Assembly: GCA_030427085.1 (NCBI GenBank)
Contig: JAUHXH010000005.1
Coordinates: forward strand, 1-64,000
DNA from: Gammaproteobacteria bacterium
GTDB taxonomy: Bacteria > Pseudomonadota > Gammaproteobacteria > Pseudomonadales > Halieaceae
DNA: 64,000 bases
Direction: 5' to 3'
A model generated the notes under the pieces. That model saw only the letters and a program-made list of their open reading frames with translations. It was not told the origin of the DNA and made no database searches. The translations under genes were made by a program, and so were the position numbers. Below, piece after piece: positions 18,095 through 26,378 of this stretch (position 1 is its first letter; each line of letters starts with the position of its first letter).

Positions 18095-18805
18095 TCAGGG
18101 CCAAGGCTCAGACCGCGGGCACCAGTCCCGCGGCAGAGCCACATAGCGTTGGAACAGCGGTTCTATCTGCTCGCGCAGTTCGCATTCCAGCGCCAGCGGT
18201 TCCGACAATGTATCCCAGGCGGCCACTACCTGTTGCGGCGATAAGGCCTGTTCAAACCCGCGCGCCAGCGGTACGTAACTCAAGTGCCAGCGCTCACAGG
18301 CAACGCCACCCCGATCGGTATTGTAGGGCCGCTGGAATCCTTCGGCGTCGTCGCGCAACATCAAGTCATCCAGCCAGCAGTGGAAGGCATCGAACACACC
18401 GCCGGGAGCAACCTCCTCTGGAGTGAGTTGCACGGCGTAGGAGGAGTCGACCGCGGCGGCGTCGTACACATCGAGATCCGTACCCCAGTGGTGACGCGAC
18501 GCGCCAGGGAGGGCCGAAAAACGCAAAATGGCATGCAGGCGCTGCTCCACCGACAGGTCTGCACAGTCCAGCATCTTCCCAGTGTCGTCGTGCAGCGGCC
18601 GCTGCCCGCTGGCCTTGCCGTTCCAGATCGCACATTGCCGGGCAAAGCTGCGAAAGGCACTGGCCACCGCTAATTCGAATCCGGCAGCTGCCGCCCGCTG
18701 CTGCAAACGCGCCAACGCCCGCGCCGCTTCCGGTAGCATGCTGCGACCCGGTGCCACCTCCACGAGCCCGGACTCATCGCGACCGGTTAATTGGTCGGGC
18801 GTCAC
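18095..18805 (-). CDS. M15-family (VanY/DacB-like) peptidase, 236 aa
   Basis: This is probably a zinc D,D- or L,D-carboxypeptidase acting on peptidoglycan peptides. The metal ligands can be seen in SRHHWGTDLDV and in CERWHLSY, with the catalytic Glu in ERWH. The N-terminal motif SAFRSFARQ also fits M15. There is no signal peptide, so the enzyme may act in the cytoplasm on recycled peptides. Its start overlaps the sfsA stop (ATGA), so it follows sfsA in one transcript. Confidence 0.88.
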   Translation of the reverse strand: MTPDQLTGRDESGLVEVAPGRSMLPEAARALARLQQRAAAAGFELAVASAFRSFARQCAIWNGKASGQRPLHDDTGKMLDCADLSVEQRLHAILRFSALPGASRHHWGTDLDVYDAAAVDSSYAVQLTPEEVAPGGVFDAFHCWLDDLMLRDDAEGFQRPYNTDRGGVACERWHLSYVPLARGFEQALSPQQVVAAWDTLSEPLALECELREQIEPLFQRYVALPRDWCPRSEPWP

Positions 18806-19515
18806 GCACTCACTTCCATATTGCTATCAACCGCGAACGACAAGGCGCGGTCGAGCTGGATTTCACCGTCCTCAATGCGCACCCCCCAGGCCATTACCTC
18901 TACGCCAGCCGCCTGGGCCGCCATCAAGGCCTCGCGATAGGCCGGGTCGATGTCACCTGCAGTGCAAACCCGCTCTACCCCGGTGTGAAAGGCGCAGAAG
19001 AACATCACCGCGCGAGTGTTCGGGCCGCGCACTGCCGCCAGCTCACGCAAATGTCGCGCACCGCGCGTGGACACCGCATCGGGGAAGGCGCCCCAACCGC
19101 CCTCGCGGCACAGGGTGACGGACTTCACCTCGATGTAAACCTCCCCGCCCGGACCAGCCAGCACCAGATCGGCGCGACTGCCCTCGCCGTATTTCACCTC
19201 GCTGCGGATCTCCGGGTAATCGGCAAAGGCGGGCACCAGTCCGGTTTCAATCGCCTGCCGCACCACCTTATTCGCCCGGGCGGAGTGAATACACGCCAGC
19301 CCCTGTGCCGTTTCCACCAATTCCCAGGTGTGCGGATACTTACGCGTGGCCGAGTCCGAACGCGACAGCCAGACTCGGCTGCCAGGCTCGGCGCAACCCG
19401 TCATCGCCCCGGTGTTGGGGCAGTGCACCGTCAGGGTACCGCCGTCGGCCAGCTCTACATCGGCCAGGAAGCGCTTGTAGCGGCGAATCAGCCGCCCTTC
19501 GATCAAGGTAGTCAT
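18802..19515 (-). CDS. sfsA: SfsA family nuclease-like protein
   Basis: SfsA was named for sugar fermentation stimulation in E. coli; its fold is nuclease-like and its role is uncertain. The start MTTLIEGRLIRRYKRFLADV, the motif HCPNTGAMTG and the acidic patch KYGEGSRADLVL with YIEVKSVTL are all conserved. From 19515 it is 237 residues, close to the E. coli protein. A longer open frame back to 19734 is not supported by homology. It is followed by the M15 peptidase. Confidence 0.93.
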   Translation of the reverse strand: MTTLIEGRLIRRYKRFLADVELADGGTLTVHCPNTGAMTGCAEPGSRVWLSRSDSATRKYPHTWELVETAQGLACIHSARANKVVRQAIETGLVPAFADYPEIRSEVKYGEGSRADLVLAGPGGEVYIEVKSVTLCREGGWGAFPDAVSTRGARHLRELAAVRGPNTRAVMFFCAFHTGVERVCTAGDIDPAYREALMAAQAAGVEVMAWGVRIEDGEIQLDRALSFAVDSNMEVSA

Positions 19516-19727
19516 GCCGGCCATTATAGAGGGGCATCGGGGGGCCTCAAGCCACCCTGCGACGGGGCTCTCGAAAGCCGCAAATTGCGCTGGCGAACCC
19601 CCCGGGAATCTGGTAGTTTCTCCGCCCTTGGGTACAGGCCACCCGGAGTGCAGCCGCCGCTGCCGCGCGCACTGGAACCGTACCCACTGTGAGTATTGAC
19701 CATCTATCCTGTATGGGACTTTTGACC

Positions 19728-20171
19728 ATGCCAAGAGCAGCCAAAAAAGCAGTGCCCTCCGAGTTCAAGAACTTCGAGCCTTACAAGCCGAAGCGGGGCG
19801 AGGAGTACATGAATGAGAAACAACGCGAGCATTTCCGCGGCATTTTGCTGAAGTGGAAAAGCGAGCTGATGCAGGAAGTAGACCGCACCGTCACCCACAT
19901 GAAAGACGAGGCAGCCAACTTCCCGGATCCCGCCGACCGCGCCACTCAGGAAGAGGAATTCAGCCTGGAACTGCGTACCCGCGACCGCGAGCGCAAGCTG
20001 ATCAAGAAGATTGACAGCACCATGGAGCGCATCGACCAGGACGACTACGGTTTCTGCGACGCCTGCGGCGTGGAAATCGGCATCAAGCGCCTGGAAGCGC
20101 GGCCTACCGCCACACTGTGCATCGATTGCAAAACCCTGGCGGAGATCAAGGAAAAGCAGGAACTGGGTTAA
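19728..20171 (+). CDS. dksA: RNA polymerase-binding transcription factor DksA
   Basis: DksA binds in the secondary channel of RNA polymerase and works with ppGpp to adjust stable RNA and amino-acid promoters. The coiled-coil tip [13 protein letters not shown], the segment [20 protein letters not shown] and the four-cysteine zinc finger (CDAC...CIDC) are intact. The start at 19728 gives 147 residues, near the usual length; GTG or ATG starts 15-39 bases upstream are possible. gluQ follows after 15 bases, the usual pairing in gammaproteobacteria. Confidence 0.95.
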   Translation: MPRAAKKAVPSEFKNFEPYKPKRGEEYMNEKQREHFRGILLKWKSELMQEVDRTVTHMKDEAANFPDPADRATQEEEFSLELRTRDRERKLIKKIDSTMERIDQDDYGFCDACGVEIGIKRLEARPTATLCIDCKTLAEIKEKQELG

Positions 20172-20186
20172 ACCAACCGGTTTCTG

Positions 20187-21062
20187 GTGCCCGATTCATC
20201 GCTTTACCGGGGGCGTTTCGCCCCCTCCCCCACCGGCCCACTGCATCTGGGCTCACTGATTGCCGCACTCGCCAGCTATCTGGAGGCACGCCAGCACGGC
20301 GGCCAATGGCTGGTGCGCATGGAAGACCTGGATCCACCCCGCGAGCAAGCCGGTGCCGCCGACTCCATCCTGCAATCCCTGCGCGATCACGCCCTGCACT
20401 GGGATGGCGAGGTCATGTTCCAGAGCGAGCGCAGCGCCGCGTATGAACAGGCGCTGACTCAACTTCAGGCAAGCGGGCTGTTATTCCCCTGCCAATGCAG
20501 CCGCCAACAATTGGGGCCGGGGGGCCTGCATCACGGCTGCTGCGAAATCCGTGGCAAGGCGGCCACGGCGCTACGCGTAGCGGTACCAGGAGGCGCGCAC
20601 GTAAGCTTCGATGACGCCCTCCAAGGCACTCAAGACTGTGACCTGTATGCGACTGCGGGCGACTTCGTGGTACGGCGCAAGGACGGATTGTTCGCCTACC
20701 AACTGGCGGTGGTTGTCGATGATGCTGAACAGGGTATTAGCCACATCGTGCGCGGCGCGGACCTGATGGATTCCACCCCGCGGCAATTCTGGTTGCAGCA
20801 GCAGCTGGGCTATTCCACCCCCAGCTACAAGCACCTGCCGGTGATCACCCACGCGGACGGGCAGAAACTGAGCAAGCAATCCTTCGCGCCCGCCCTGCGC
20901 TCGGAACAGGCGAGCGGCAATCTGCGCCAGGCCCTGTCCTTTCTGCAGCAACCGCCACCGCCCGCAAGTCTGGACACACCGGCAGCGCTGCTGAACTGGG
21001 CCCAGGCCCACTGGTCCCCGACAGCACTCCCCGCAGTCACCGCCATTCCCGAAGCACACTGA
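20187..21062 (+). CDS. gluQ: Glutamyl-Q tRNA(Asp) synthetase
   Basis: The enzyme places glutamate on queuosine-34 of tRNA-Asp. It is a shortened glutamyl-tRNA synthetase without the anticodon-binding domain (291 residues). The class I signatures are GRFAPSPTGPLHLGSL near the N-terminus and KLSKQ near residue 230, and zinc-binding cysteines are visible around CQCSRQQ and HGCC. It starts with GTG and follows dksA closely. Confidence 0.94.
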   Translation: MPDSSLYRGRFAPSPTGPLHLGSLIAALASYLEARQHGGQWLVRMEDLDPPREQAGAADSILQSLRDHALHWDGEVMFQSERSAAYEQALTQLQASGLLFPCQCSRQQLGPGGLHHGCCEIRGKAATALRVAVPGGAHVSFDDALQGTQDCDLYATAGDFVVRRKDGLFAYQLAVVVDDAEQGISHIVRGADLMDSTPRQFWLQQQLGYSTPSYKHLPVITHADGQKLSKQSFAPALRSEQASGNLRQALSFLQQPPPPASLDTPAALLNWAQAHWSPTALPAVTAIPEAH

Positions 21063-21127
21063 GCCGGCACTTTACCGGCCAGCAGCGACTGCGTAGTATC
21101 GGTCGCAAAAAGCGACAGACCCTCGCC

Positions 21128-21304
21128 ATGTATATCAATCGGGCCCTGGTCCTGCTGATCGGGCTGGCCATCATATTCTTCCCCACCATTGCCGAGTGGA
21201 TCACCAACGGTGACACCACCTGGTATCGGCCTTACCAGCTCTGGCTGCTGGTAGTGATTGCAGCGTATTGGAACCAGCGCACGAGATACCCCGATGAGCT
21301 TTAG
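21128..21304 (+). CDS. CbrX-like small membrane protein, 58 aa
   Basis: The peptide has two hydrophobic segments (about residues 5-22 and 35-48) around a short polar loop (WITNGDTTWYRPYQ). Its reading frame overlaps the cbrA start by 11 bases, so translation is likely coupled. In Pseudomonas a small gene, cbrX, occupies the same place directly before cbrA. Position and size match that gene; the sequence relation is from memory and not aligned. Confidence 0.7.
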   Translation: MYINRALVLLIGLAIIFFPTIAEWITNGDTTWYRPYQLWLLVVIAAYWNQRTRYPDEL

Positions 21305-24302
21305 CCTGCTGCAAATCCTGGGCTGCATCGTGCTGTATCTCACGGTGCTATTCACCGTGGCGCTGGTGGCCGAACGCGGTTGGCTGCCGCGCCGTATCGC
21401 CCGCCATCCGGCGGTCTACGTGCTGTCGCTCGGGGTCTGGGCCGGCGCCTACGCCATTTATGGCGTCAGCGAGTTGGCCATCCTCCACGGTTACAACTTC
21501 CTCTTGTACTACCTCGGTGTAGTGTTGATGTTTGTACTGGGCACCCTGTTCCTGCAGCCGCTGTTGCGTATCAGCCGCGTATACCAGTTAAGCTCGGTAG
21601 CCGATTTATTGACCTTCCGCTTCCGCAGTGACGGGGTAGGCGCCGCGATCACGGTGGCCATGTGTATTACGGTACTCCCCCTGCTGGCGCTGCAGATTCA
21701 GGCGGTGGCGGACAGCATCCACGTACTGGCCGGCGATCGCGAATACCTGCTGTCGGGGCCGGCGCGGCACGACGGCCTGGCCTTTCTGTTCTGTTTCATC
21801 ATCACCATTTTCGCCCTGCTTTTTGGCACCCGCAGTCATCCGCAACACCCGCGCAACGAGGGCCTGGTGGTCGCTATTGCCTTCGAATCACTGGTCAAAC
21901 TGATCTGCCTGCTGGGCGTGATGGTGGGCGCGGTCTACGGCGCCTTTGGCGGCTTTGAAGGCATGAACGCCTGGCTGGCAGAGTCAAAAGCGGCCCGTGA
22001 TGTACTGGAAACACCGGTGCGCGGCGAACTGGCGCGCGGCCTGCTGCTGGTGTTCTTCACCGGCGCCGTGGCCATGCCTCACATCTTCCACATGGCCTTT
22101 GCCGAGAACACCGACAGTCGCCACCTGCGGGCCGCCACCTGGGGAATGCCGCTGTATCTGCTGCTGCTCAGTATTCCGGTACTGCCCACTGCCTGGGCGG
22201 CAATGAAGATGGAACAGCCATTCCCTCTGGATTACAGCGTTCTGGGCGTGGGACTGTCGTTGCAAAATAGCTCCCTTAGCGTTGCCGCTTTTGTGGCAGG
22301 CCTGTCAGCCGCCAGCGCCACCATTATTGTGACCACCCTGGCACTGGCCAACATGATCCTGAAACACCTCGTCTTGCCACGCCAGATCCTGAGTATCGAT
22401 CGCAACCAGAGCATCTATCGTCAACTGGCCTGGCTGCGCCGTGCCTTGATCACTGCCCTGATCCTGGGCGGCTACCTGTTTTTCCGAATCGTCAGCGGCC
22501 ACCAGAGCCTGACCCATCTGGCCCTGGTGGCCTTTGCCGGTACGCTCCAGTTCCTGCCGGGTATCGTGGCTACCCTGTACTGGCCTTCGGCCAACCGCAG
22601 CGGCCTGCTGTGTGGACTGGCCGCCGGTCTGGGGGTGTGGTTCGTGATGTTGTTGCTACCAATGGTGATGGTCAGCGAAGCGGCCTTTGCGACCCAGTTG
22701 CAGCAGCAGTGGTTTGGCGCCTCCGAGCACCCCTGGGTTGGCCCCACCACCGCCTCGCTGGCCCTGAATTGCGTGGTGTTTGTGTTGGTGTCGCTGGTTA
22801 CCCGCACCAGTGAAGATGAGCAGGTTGCCGCCGAGATCTGTTCAATGGACGACCTCAGCCGCCCGGTGCGGCACAGCCTGGTGTTCGGTTCCTGCGACGA
22901 ATTTATCCAGGCACTGTCGACGTCCCTGGGAGAAACCACAGCCCGCAATGAAGTGCAGCGCGCCCTGAGGGAACTGCAGTTCGACGCCGACGAAACCCGA
23001 CCCTACGCGCTGCGCCGCTTGCGGGCGCGCATTGAAGCCAATCTTTCCGGCCTGCTGGGGCCGGCCGTGGCCCACGACATTATCAACCGCAGTATTCCCC
23101 TGGCCGCCAATACCGGCACCGAAGACATCAACCTGATCGAGCGCAACCTGGAGCGCGCGCAGGTGCACTTCACCGGGCTGGCCGCGGACCTGGACAATTT
23201 ACGGCGCCATTACCGGCAGATCCTCAACAACCTTCCCGTCGGCGTGTGCTCGCTGGGCGCGGACGGCGAAATCCTGTTGTGGAACCGCAACATGGAACTG
23301 ACCACCGGTATCGCCGCGCACGACGTGCTGGGCTCTCACCTGGATTCACTCGCCACCCCCTGGGGTGAAGTAATCGGCAACTTTTCCCGCGATCCCGCGG
23401 AAACCGCATTGCGCCGTGAGGTCACGGACGACACTGGTGCAAGCCGCTGGATCAGCCTTCACAAAACACCCGAGGGCCTGGCGGAATCCGGCGAGGATCG
23501 GGTGTTATTGATGGAAGACATCACCGATGCCCAACGCATGGAGCAGGATCTACTGCACAATGAACGACTGGCCTCGATCGGCCGCCTGGCCGCTGGCGTG
23601 GCGCATGAGGTAGGTAATCCCATCACGGGTATCGCCTGCCTGGCCCAGAACCTGGAATACGAAGACGACCTCGGGGAGATTCGCCACACCGCTACCGACA
23701 TTCTCAAGCAAACCGACCGCGTCACCCGGATTGTGGAGTCCCTGGTCAACTTCTCCCACGTGGGCTCTAGCTCGGGCGACCTCAACCTCACGCCCTGCAA
23801 TGTGGCGGATTGTGTGGACGAGGCCACCAGCCTGTTGGCGCTGGACTCGAGCGCACGGCCGGTGCGCTTCCTCAACGACTGCGACCGTGAAACCCTGGTG
23901 CTGGCCGACAGCCAACGCCTGTTGCAGGTTTTTCTCAACCTGCTGGGCAATGCTCGCGACGCCAGCGAGGACCATGGGGATATCCGCATCAGCGAAAACC
24001 GCATGCCCGGCGCCGTGCAAATTCACTTCGATGACCAGGGCAGCGGTATTCCCCCCGCCGTGCAAAGTCGGGTGTTCGAACCGTTCTACACCACCAAGGA
24101 TCCCGGCGAAGGCACCGGCCTGGGCCTGGCGCTGGTCTACAGTATTATTGAAGACATGGGCGGTGCAATCAGCCTCACCAGCCCCACGCTGCCCAACCAG
24201 GCGGGCGGCACTCGTTTCACTCTGCAGCTTCCCGAAACCAGTTACGAGGCCCTGCTTGATTCCCAATCAGCTGCCGCCGAAAACGCGCGCCTTGAGCCCT
24301 GA
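21294..24302 (+). CDS. cbrA: Sensor histidine kinase CbrA
   Basis: This large sensor controls carbon and nitrogen use with CbrB. The N-terminal half (about 1-510) is a sodium/solute symporter-like (SLC5) membrane unit. A cytoplasmic part follows, with a PAS domain (about 640-740), the phospho-acceptor motif GVAHEVGNPITG near 768, and a kinase core with NLLGNARDASE, DQGSGIPP and GEGTGLGLAL. The start at 21294 gives 1002 residues, similar to Pseudomonas CbrA. The gene order cbrX-cbrA-cbrB, small RNA, pcnB is the same as in Pseudomonas. Confidence 0.94.
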   Translation: MSFSLLQILGCIVLYLTVLFTVALVAERGWLPRRIARHPAVYVLSLGVWAGAYAIYGVSELAILHGYNFLLYYLGVVLMFVLGTLFLQPLLRISRVYQLSSVADLLTFRFRSDGVGAAITVAMCITVLPLLALQIQAVADSIHVLAGDREYLLSGPARHDGLAFLFCFIITIFALLFGTRSHPQHPRNEGLVVAIAFESLVKLICLLGVMVGAVYGAFGGFEGMNAWLAESKAARDVLETPVRGELARGLLLVFFTGAVAMPHIFHMAFAENTDSRHLRAATWGMPLYLLLLSIPVLPTAWAAMKMEQPFPLDYSVLGVGLSLQNSSLSVAAFVAGLSAASATIIVTTLALANMILKHLVLPRQILSIDRNQSIYRQLAWLRRALITALILGGYLFFRIVSGHQSLTHLALVAFAGTLQFLPGIVATLYWPSANRSGLLCGLAAGLGVWFVMLLLPMVMVSEAAFATQLQQQWFGASEHPWVGPTTASLALNCVVFVLVSLVTRTSEDEQVAAEICSMDDLSRPVRHSLVFGSCDEFIQALSTSLGETTARNEVQRALRELQFDADETRPYALRRLRARIEANLSGLLGPAVAHDIINRSIPLAANTGTEDINLIERNLERAQVHFTGLAADLDNLRRHYRQILNNLPVGVCSLGADGEILLWNRNMELTTGIAAHDVLGSHLDSLATPWGEVIGNFSRDPAETALRREVTDDTGASRWISLHKTPEGLAESGEDRVLLMEDITDAQRMEQDLLHNERLASIGRLAAGVAHEVGNPITGIACLAQNLEYEDDLGEIRHTATDILKQTDRVTRIVESLVNFSHVGSSSGDLNLTPCNVADCVDEATSLLALDSSARPVRFLNDCDRETLVLADSQRLLQVFLNLLGNARDASEDHGDIRISENRMPGAVQIHFDDQGSGIPPAVQSRVFEPFYTTKDPGEGTGLGLALVYSIIEDMGGAISLTSPTLPNQAGGTRFTLQLPETSYEALLDSQSAAAENARLEP

Positions 24303-24359
24303 GGGGGCTCGCGGTATGGTGAAGGGCTGACAGGGAAAGGAACCCGGAAGGTCAAATCG

Positions 24360-25790
24360 ATGCACAAAATTCTCGTCGTTGAAGACGAATCTGTCATTCG
24401 TACCGCCCTGCGGCGGCTGCTGGAGCGCAATAACTACGAAGTCAGCGAGGCTGCTTCCGTACCCGAGGCCCTCAGCAACCATACCCTGACCAGCTTCAAC
24501 CTGATCATCAGCGACCTGCGCTTACCTGGTGCGCCGGGGACCGACCTGATCAAGGACGCAGGCGATGTGCCGGTCCTGATCATGACCAGCTACGCCAGCC
24601 TGCGTTCGGCGGTAGACTCCATGCGCATGGGCGCGGTGGACTATATCGCCAAGCCCTTTGATCACGCCGACATGATCAACGCTGTGCAGCGCATCATTGC
24701 CGACCATCCCACGGGTCGCGCGGTAGACGGTAGCACCCCAACCATCGCCGGCAGCAACGAAGGCAGTGTCAGCGGTATTGTCGGCCAGTGCCCGCCGATG
24801 GTTACGCTGTTCGATCACATTGAAAAATTCGCGCCCACCGAGTCCACCGTGCTGGTGTTGGGCGAAACGGGCACCGGTAAGGAACTGGTCGCACGCAGCG
24901 TCCACCAGCTGTCACGCCGTGCCGGCAAAACACTGATTTCCGTGAACTGCGCGGCGATCCCCGACACCCTGATCGAATCTGAATTGTTCGGCTACGAAAA
25001 AGGCGCGTTCACCGGCGCCAATGCCAGCCGCATGGGTCTGATCGAGGCCGCCGACGGCGGCACCCTGTTCCTCGATGAAATCGGCGAATTGCCGATGGAA
25101 GCCCAGGCACGCCTGCTGCGATTTATTCAGGAGGGTGAAATTCGCCGTATTGGCTCCGTCCACAGCCGCAAGGTGGACGTGCGGCTGATTTGCGCCACCC
25201 ACCGTGATCTGCAGTCCCTGGCCGCCGAAGGCCAATTCCGCCAGGATTTGTTCTACCGCATCAACGTGCTGCGCCTGCTGCTGCCGCCGCTTCGGGATCG
25301 CGGCAAGGACATTCTGCAACTGGCGGAGTGGATGCTCACCCGCCAGGTGGAAAAACTGGGCTGCGGTGCCAAGCACCTGTCGCCCAAGTCCATCCAGGCG
25401 ATCACCACCTATAAATGGCCCGGCAATGTGCGCGAGCTTGAGCACGCCATCGAGCGCGCCGTCGTGCTGACCTCCGGCGACGAAATCGACCACGACGCCC
25501 TGGGCATCGACCTGGAGCTGGTCAACGTCAGCCAGTTGCGGGGCCGCCCCCTGTCCAAGCCGGAACAGAGTCGCCCCACGATGAACAACGATCCGGCCGA
25601 GGACCTCTCGCTGGAGGATTACTTCCAGCGCTTCGTGCTGGAACACCAGGACTCCATGAGTGAAACCGAGCTGGCCCAGAAACTGGGTGTGAGTCGCAAG
25701 TGCCTGTGGGAACGGCGTCAACGATTCGGTATTCCGCGCCAGAAACCCGGTAGCACTCGCGGCCGCAAGTCCGCTGGCGAGGCCAAATAG
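24360..25790 (+). CDS. cbrB: Sigma-54 response regulator CbrB
   Basis: CbrB is an NtrC-family activator phosphorylated by CbrA. The receiver domain (1-120) has the acceptor Asp in IISDLRLPG. The AAA+ domain (about 140-380) has the Walker A motif GETGTGKE and the sigma-54 contact loop GAFTGA. A Fis-type helix-turn-helix (TELAQKLGVSRKCLWERRQ) ends the protein. In Pseudomonas its main target is the small RNA gene crcZ directly downstream. The same arrangement is present here. Confidence 0.94.
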   Translation: MHKILVVEDESVIRTALRRLLERNNYEVSEAASVPEALSNHTLTSFNLIISDLRLPGAPGTDLIKDAGDVPVLIMTSYASLRSAVDSMRMGAVDYIAKPFDHADMINAVQRIIADHPTGRAVDGSTPTIAGSNEGSVSGIVGQCPPMVTLFDHIEKFAPTESTVLVLGETGTGKELVARSVHQLSRRAGKTLISVNCAAIPDTLIESELFGYEKGAFTGANASRMGLIEAADGGTLFLDEIGELPMEAQARLLRFIQEGEIRRIGSVHSRKVDVRLICATHRDLQSLAAEGQFRQDLFYRINVLRLLLPPLRDRGKDILQLAEWMLTRQVEKLGCGAKHLSPKSIQAITTYKWPGNVRELEHAIERAVVLTSGDEIDHDALGIDLELVNVSQLRGRPLSKPEQSRPTMNNDPAEDLSLEDYFQRFVLEHQDSMSETELAQKLGVSRKCLWERRQRFGIPRQKPGSTRGRKSAGEAK

Positions 25791-25792
25791 GC

Positions 25793-25841
25793 TGTTACCA
25801 CACCCCCACTTTGTTACAAACACCGGGGTAGATCGGTAACA
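25793..25841 (+). promoter_or_regulatory. Candidate CbrB upstream activating sites
   Basis: Three copies of TGTTAC or its complement GTAACA occur at 25793-25798, 25812-25817 and 25836-25841. They lie 75-125 bases before a sigma-54 promoter, a normal enhancer distance. As far as I recall, Pseudomonas CbrB sites are built on the same hexamer. Binding by CbrB is inferred. Confidence 0.55.
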
Positions 25842-25916
25842 AAACTCGACTAAAGTCGATATTTAGCAGGTGCTAGTTTTTATCAAGTTATTGTTTTTAA
25901 AGGAAATTTCAAAAGT

Positions 25917-25932
25917 TGGCACAGCTGCTGCT
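25917..25932 (+). promoter_or_regulatory. Sigma-54 promoter of the CrcZ-like RNA
   Basis: TGGCACAGCTGCTGCT fits the TGGCAC-N5-TTGCW consensus, with GG and GC at the exact -24/-12 spacing. It lies downstream of the TGTTAC sites and upstream of the A-rich RNA region. Confidence 0.8.
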
Positions 25933-26005
25933 ATCTAATGCGTGCCCTCAAAAATAAAAATAATTGCGGCGTAATAACAATAATAGACTCACTATGGACC
26001 TGGAT

Positions 26006-26030
26006 GGGGAAGCACGCTTCCCCTTGTTCT
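26006..26030 (+). terminator. First hairpin inside the CrcZ-like RNA
   Basis: GGGGAAG and CTTCCCC form a 7-bp stem with a 4-base loop, followed by TTGTTCTTT. It could be a partial terminator producing a short RNA of about 90 bases, or only a structural element. The sequence around it is repeated at the second hairpin. Confidence 0.45.
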
Positions 26031-26260
26031 TTCGGTCCGGCACCTCCCGATGTTACGGGTGTTCGAGTAGCCGGTACACAATACCCAGCCAGGTTTTGAA
26101 GCAGCCACGCTCTGTAAATTCAGGGTTATAGCAGCGACAGTTTTTATAGCTACATTGTTGGACCAGACGGTGGGTAATCTCACCTGACTGTGTTTACATA
26201 CCGGGCAAATAAGAATAAGGCCTGGCTGTAAATAACAATAACAGCCTCGCATGTGACCTG

Positions 26261-26293
26261 GATGGGGAAACACCGTTTCCCCATCTTTCATTT
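26261..26293 (+). terminator. Terminator of the CrcZ-like RNA
   Basis: GATGGGGAAA and TTTCCCCATC form a perfect 10-bp stem with a 5-base loop, followed by TTTCATTT. It is the last strong hairpin before pcnB. Confidence 0.6.
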
Positions 26294-26378
26294 CCCCCCA
26301 CGATTTCGCCGCGCCATGCCCCGAACAGGAGGCATGTGATAGACTGCGCCGCATTCCCGACCACAGGGCGACAGCCGT

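Larger units (their letters stand above)
25944..26293 (+). ncRNA. CrcZ/CrcY-like Hfq-titrating RNA
   Basis: The 588-base gap between cbrB and pcnB has no convincing gene. It begins with a sigma-54 promoter and holds four A-rich triplet-repeat motifs (25949-25964, 25973-25985, 26207-26219, 26230-26243) of the type AATAACAATAA, which fit the distal face of Hfq. Two strong hairpins follow (26006-26023 and 26261-26285). In Pseudomonas CrcZ is made at this same locus, is activated by CbrB, and relieves catabolite repression by removing Hfq/Crc. The 5' end is estimated from the promoter and the 3' end from the second hairpin; length about 350 bases. Confidence 0.65.
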
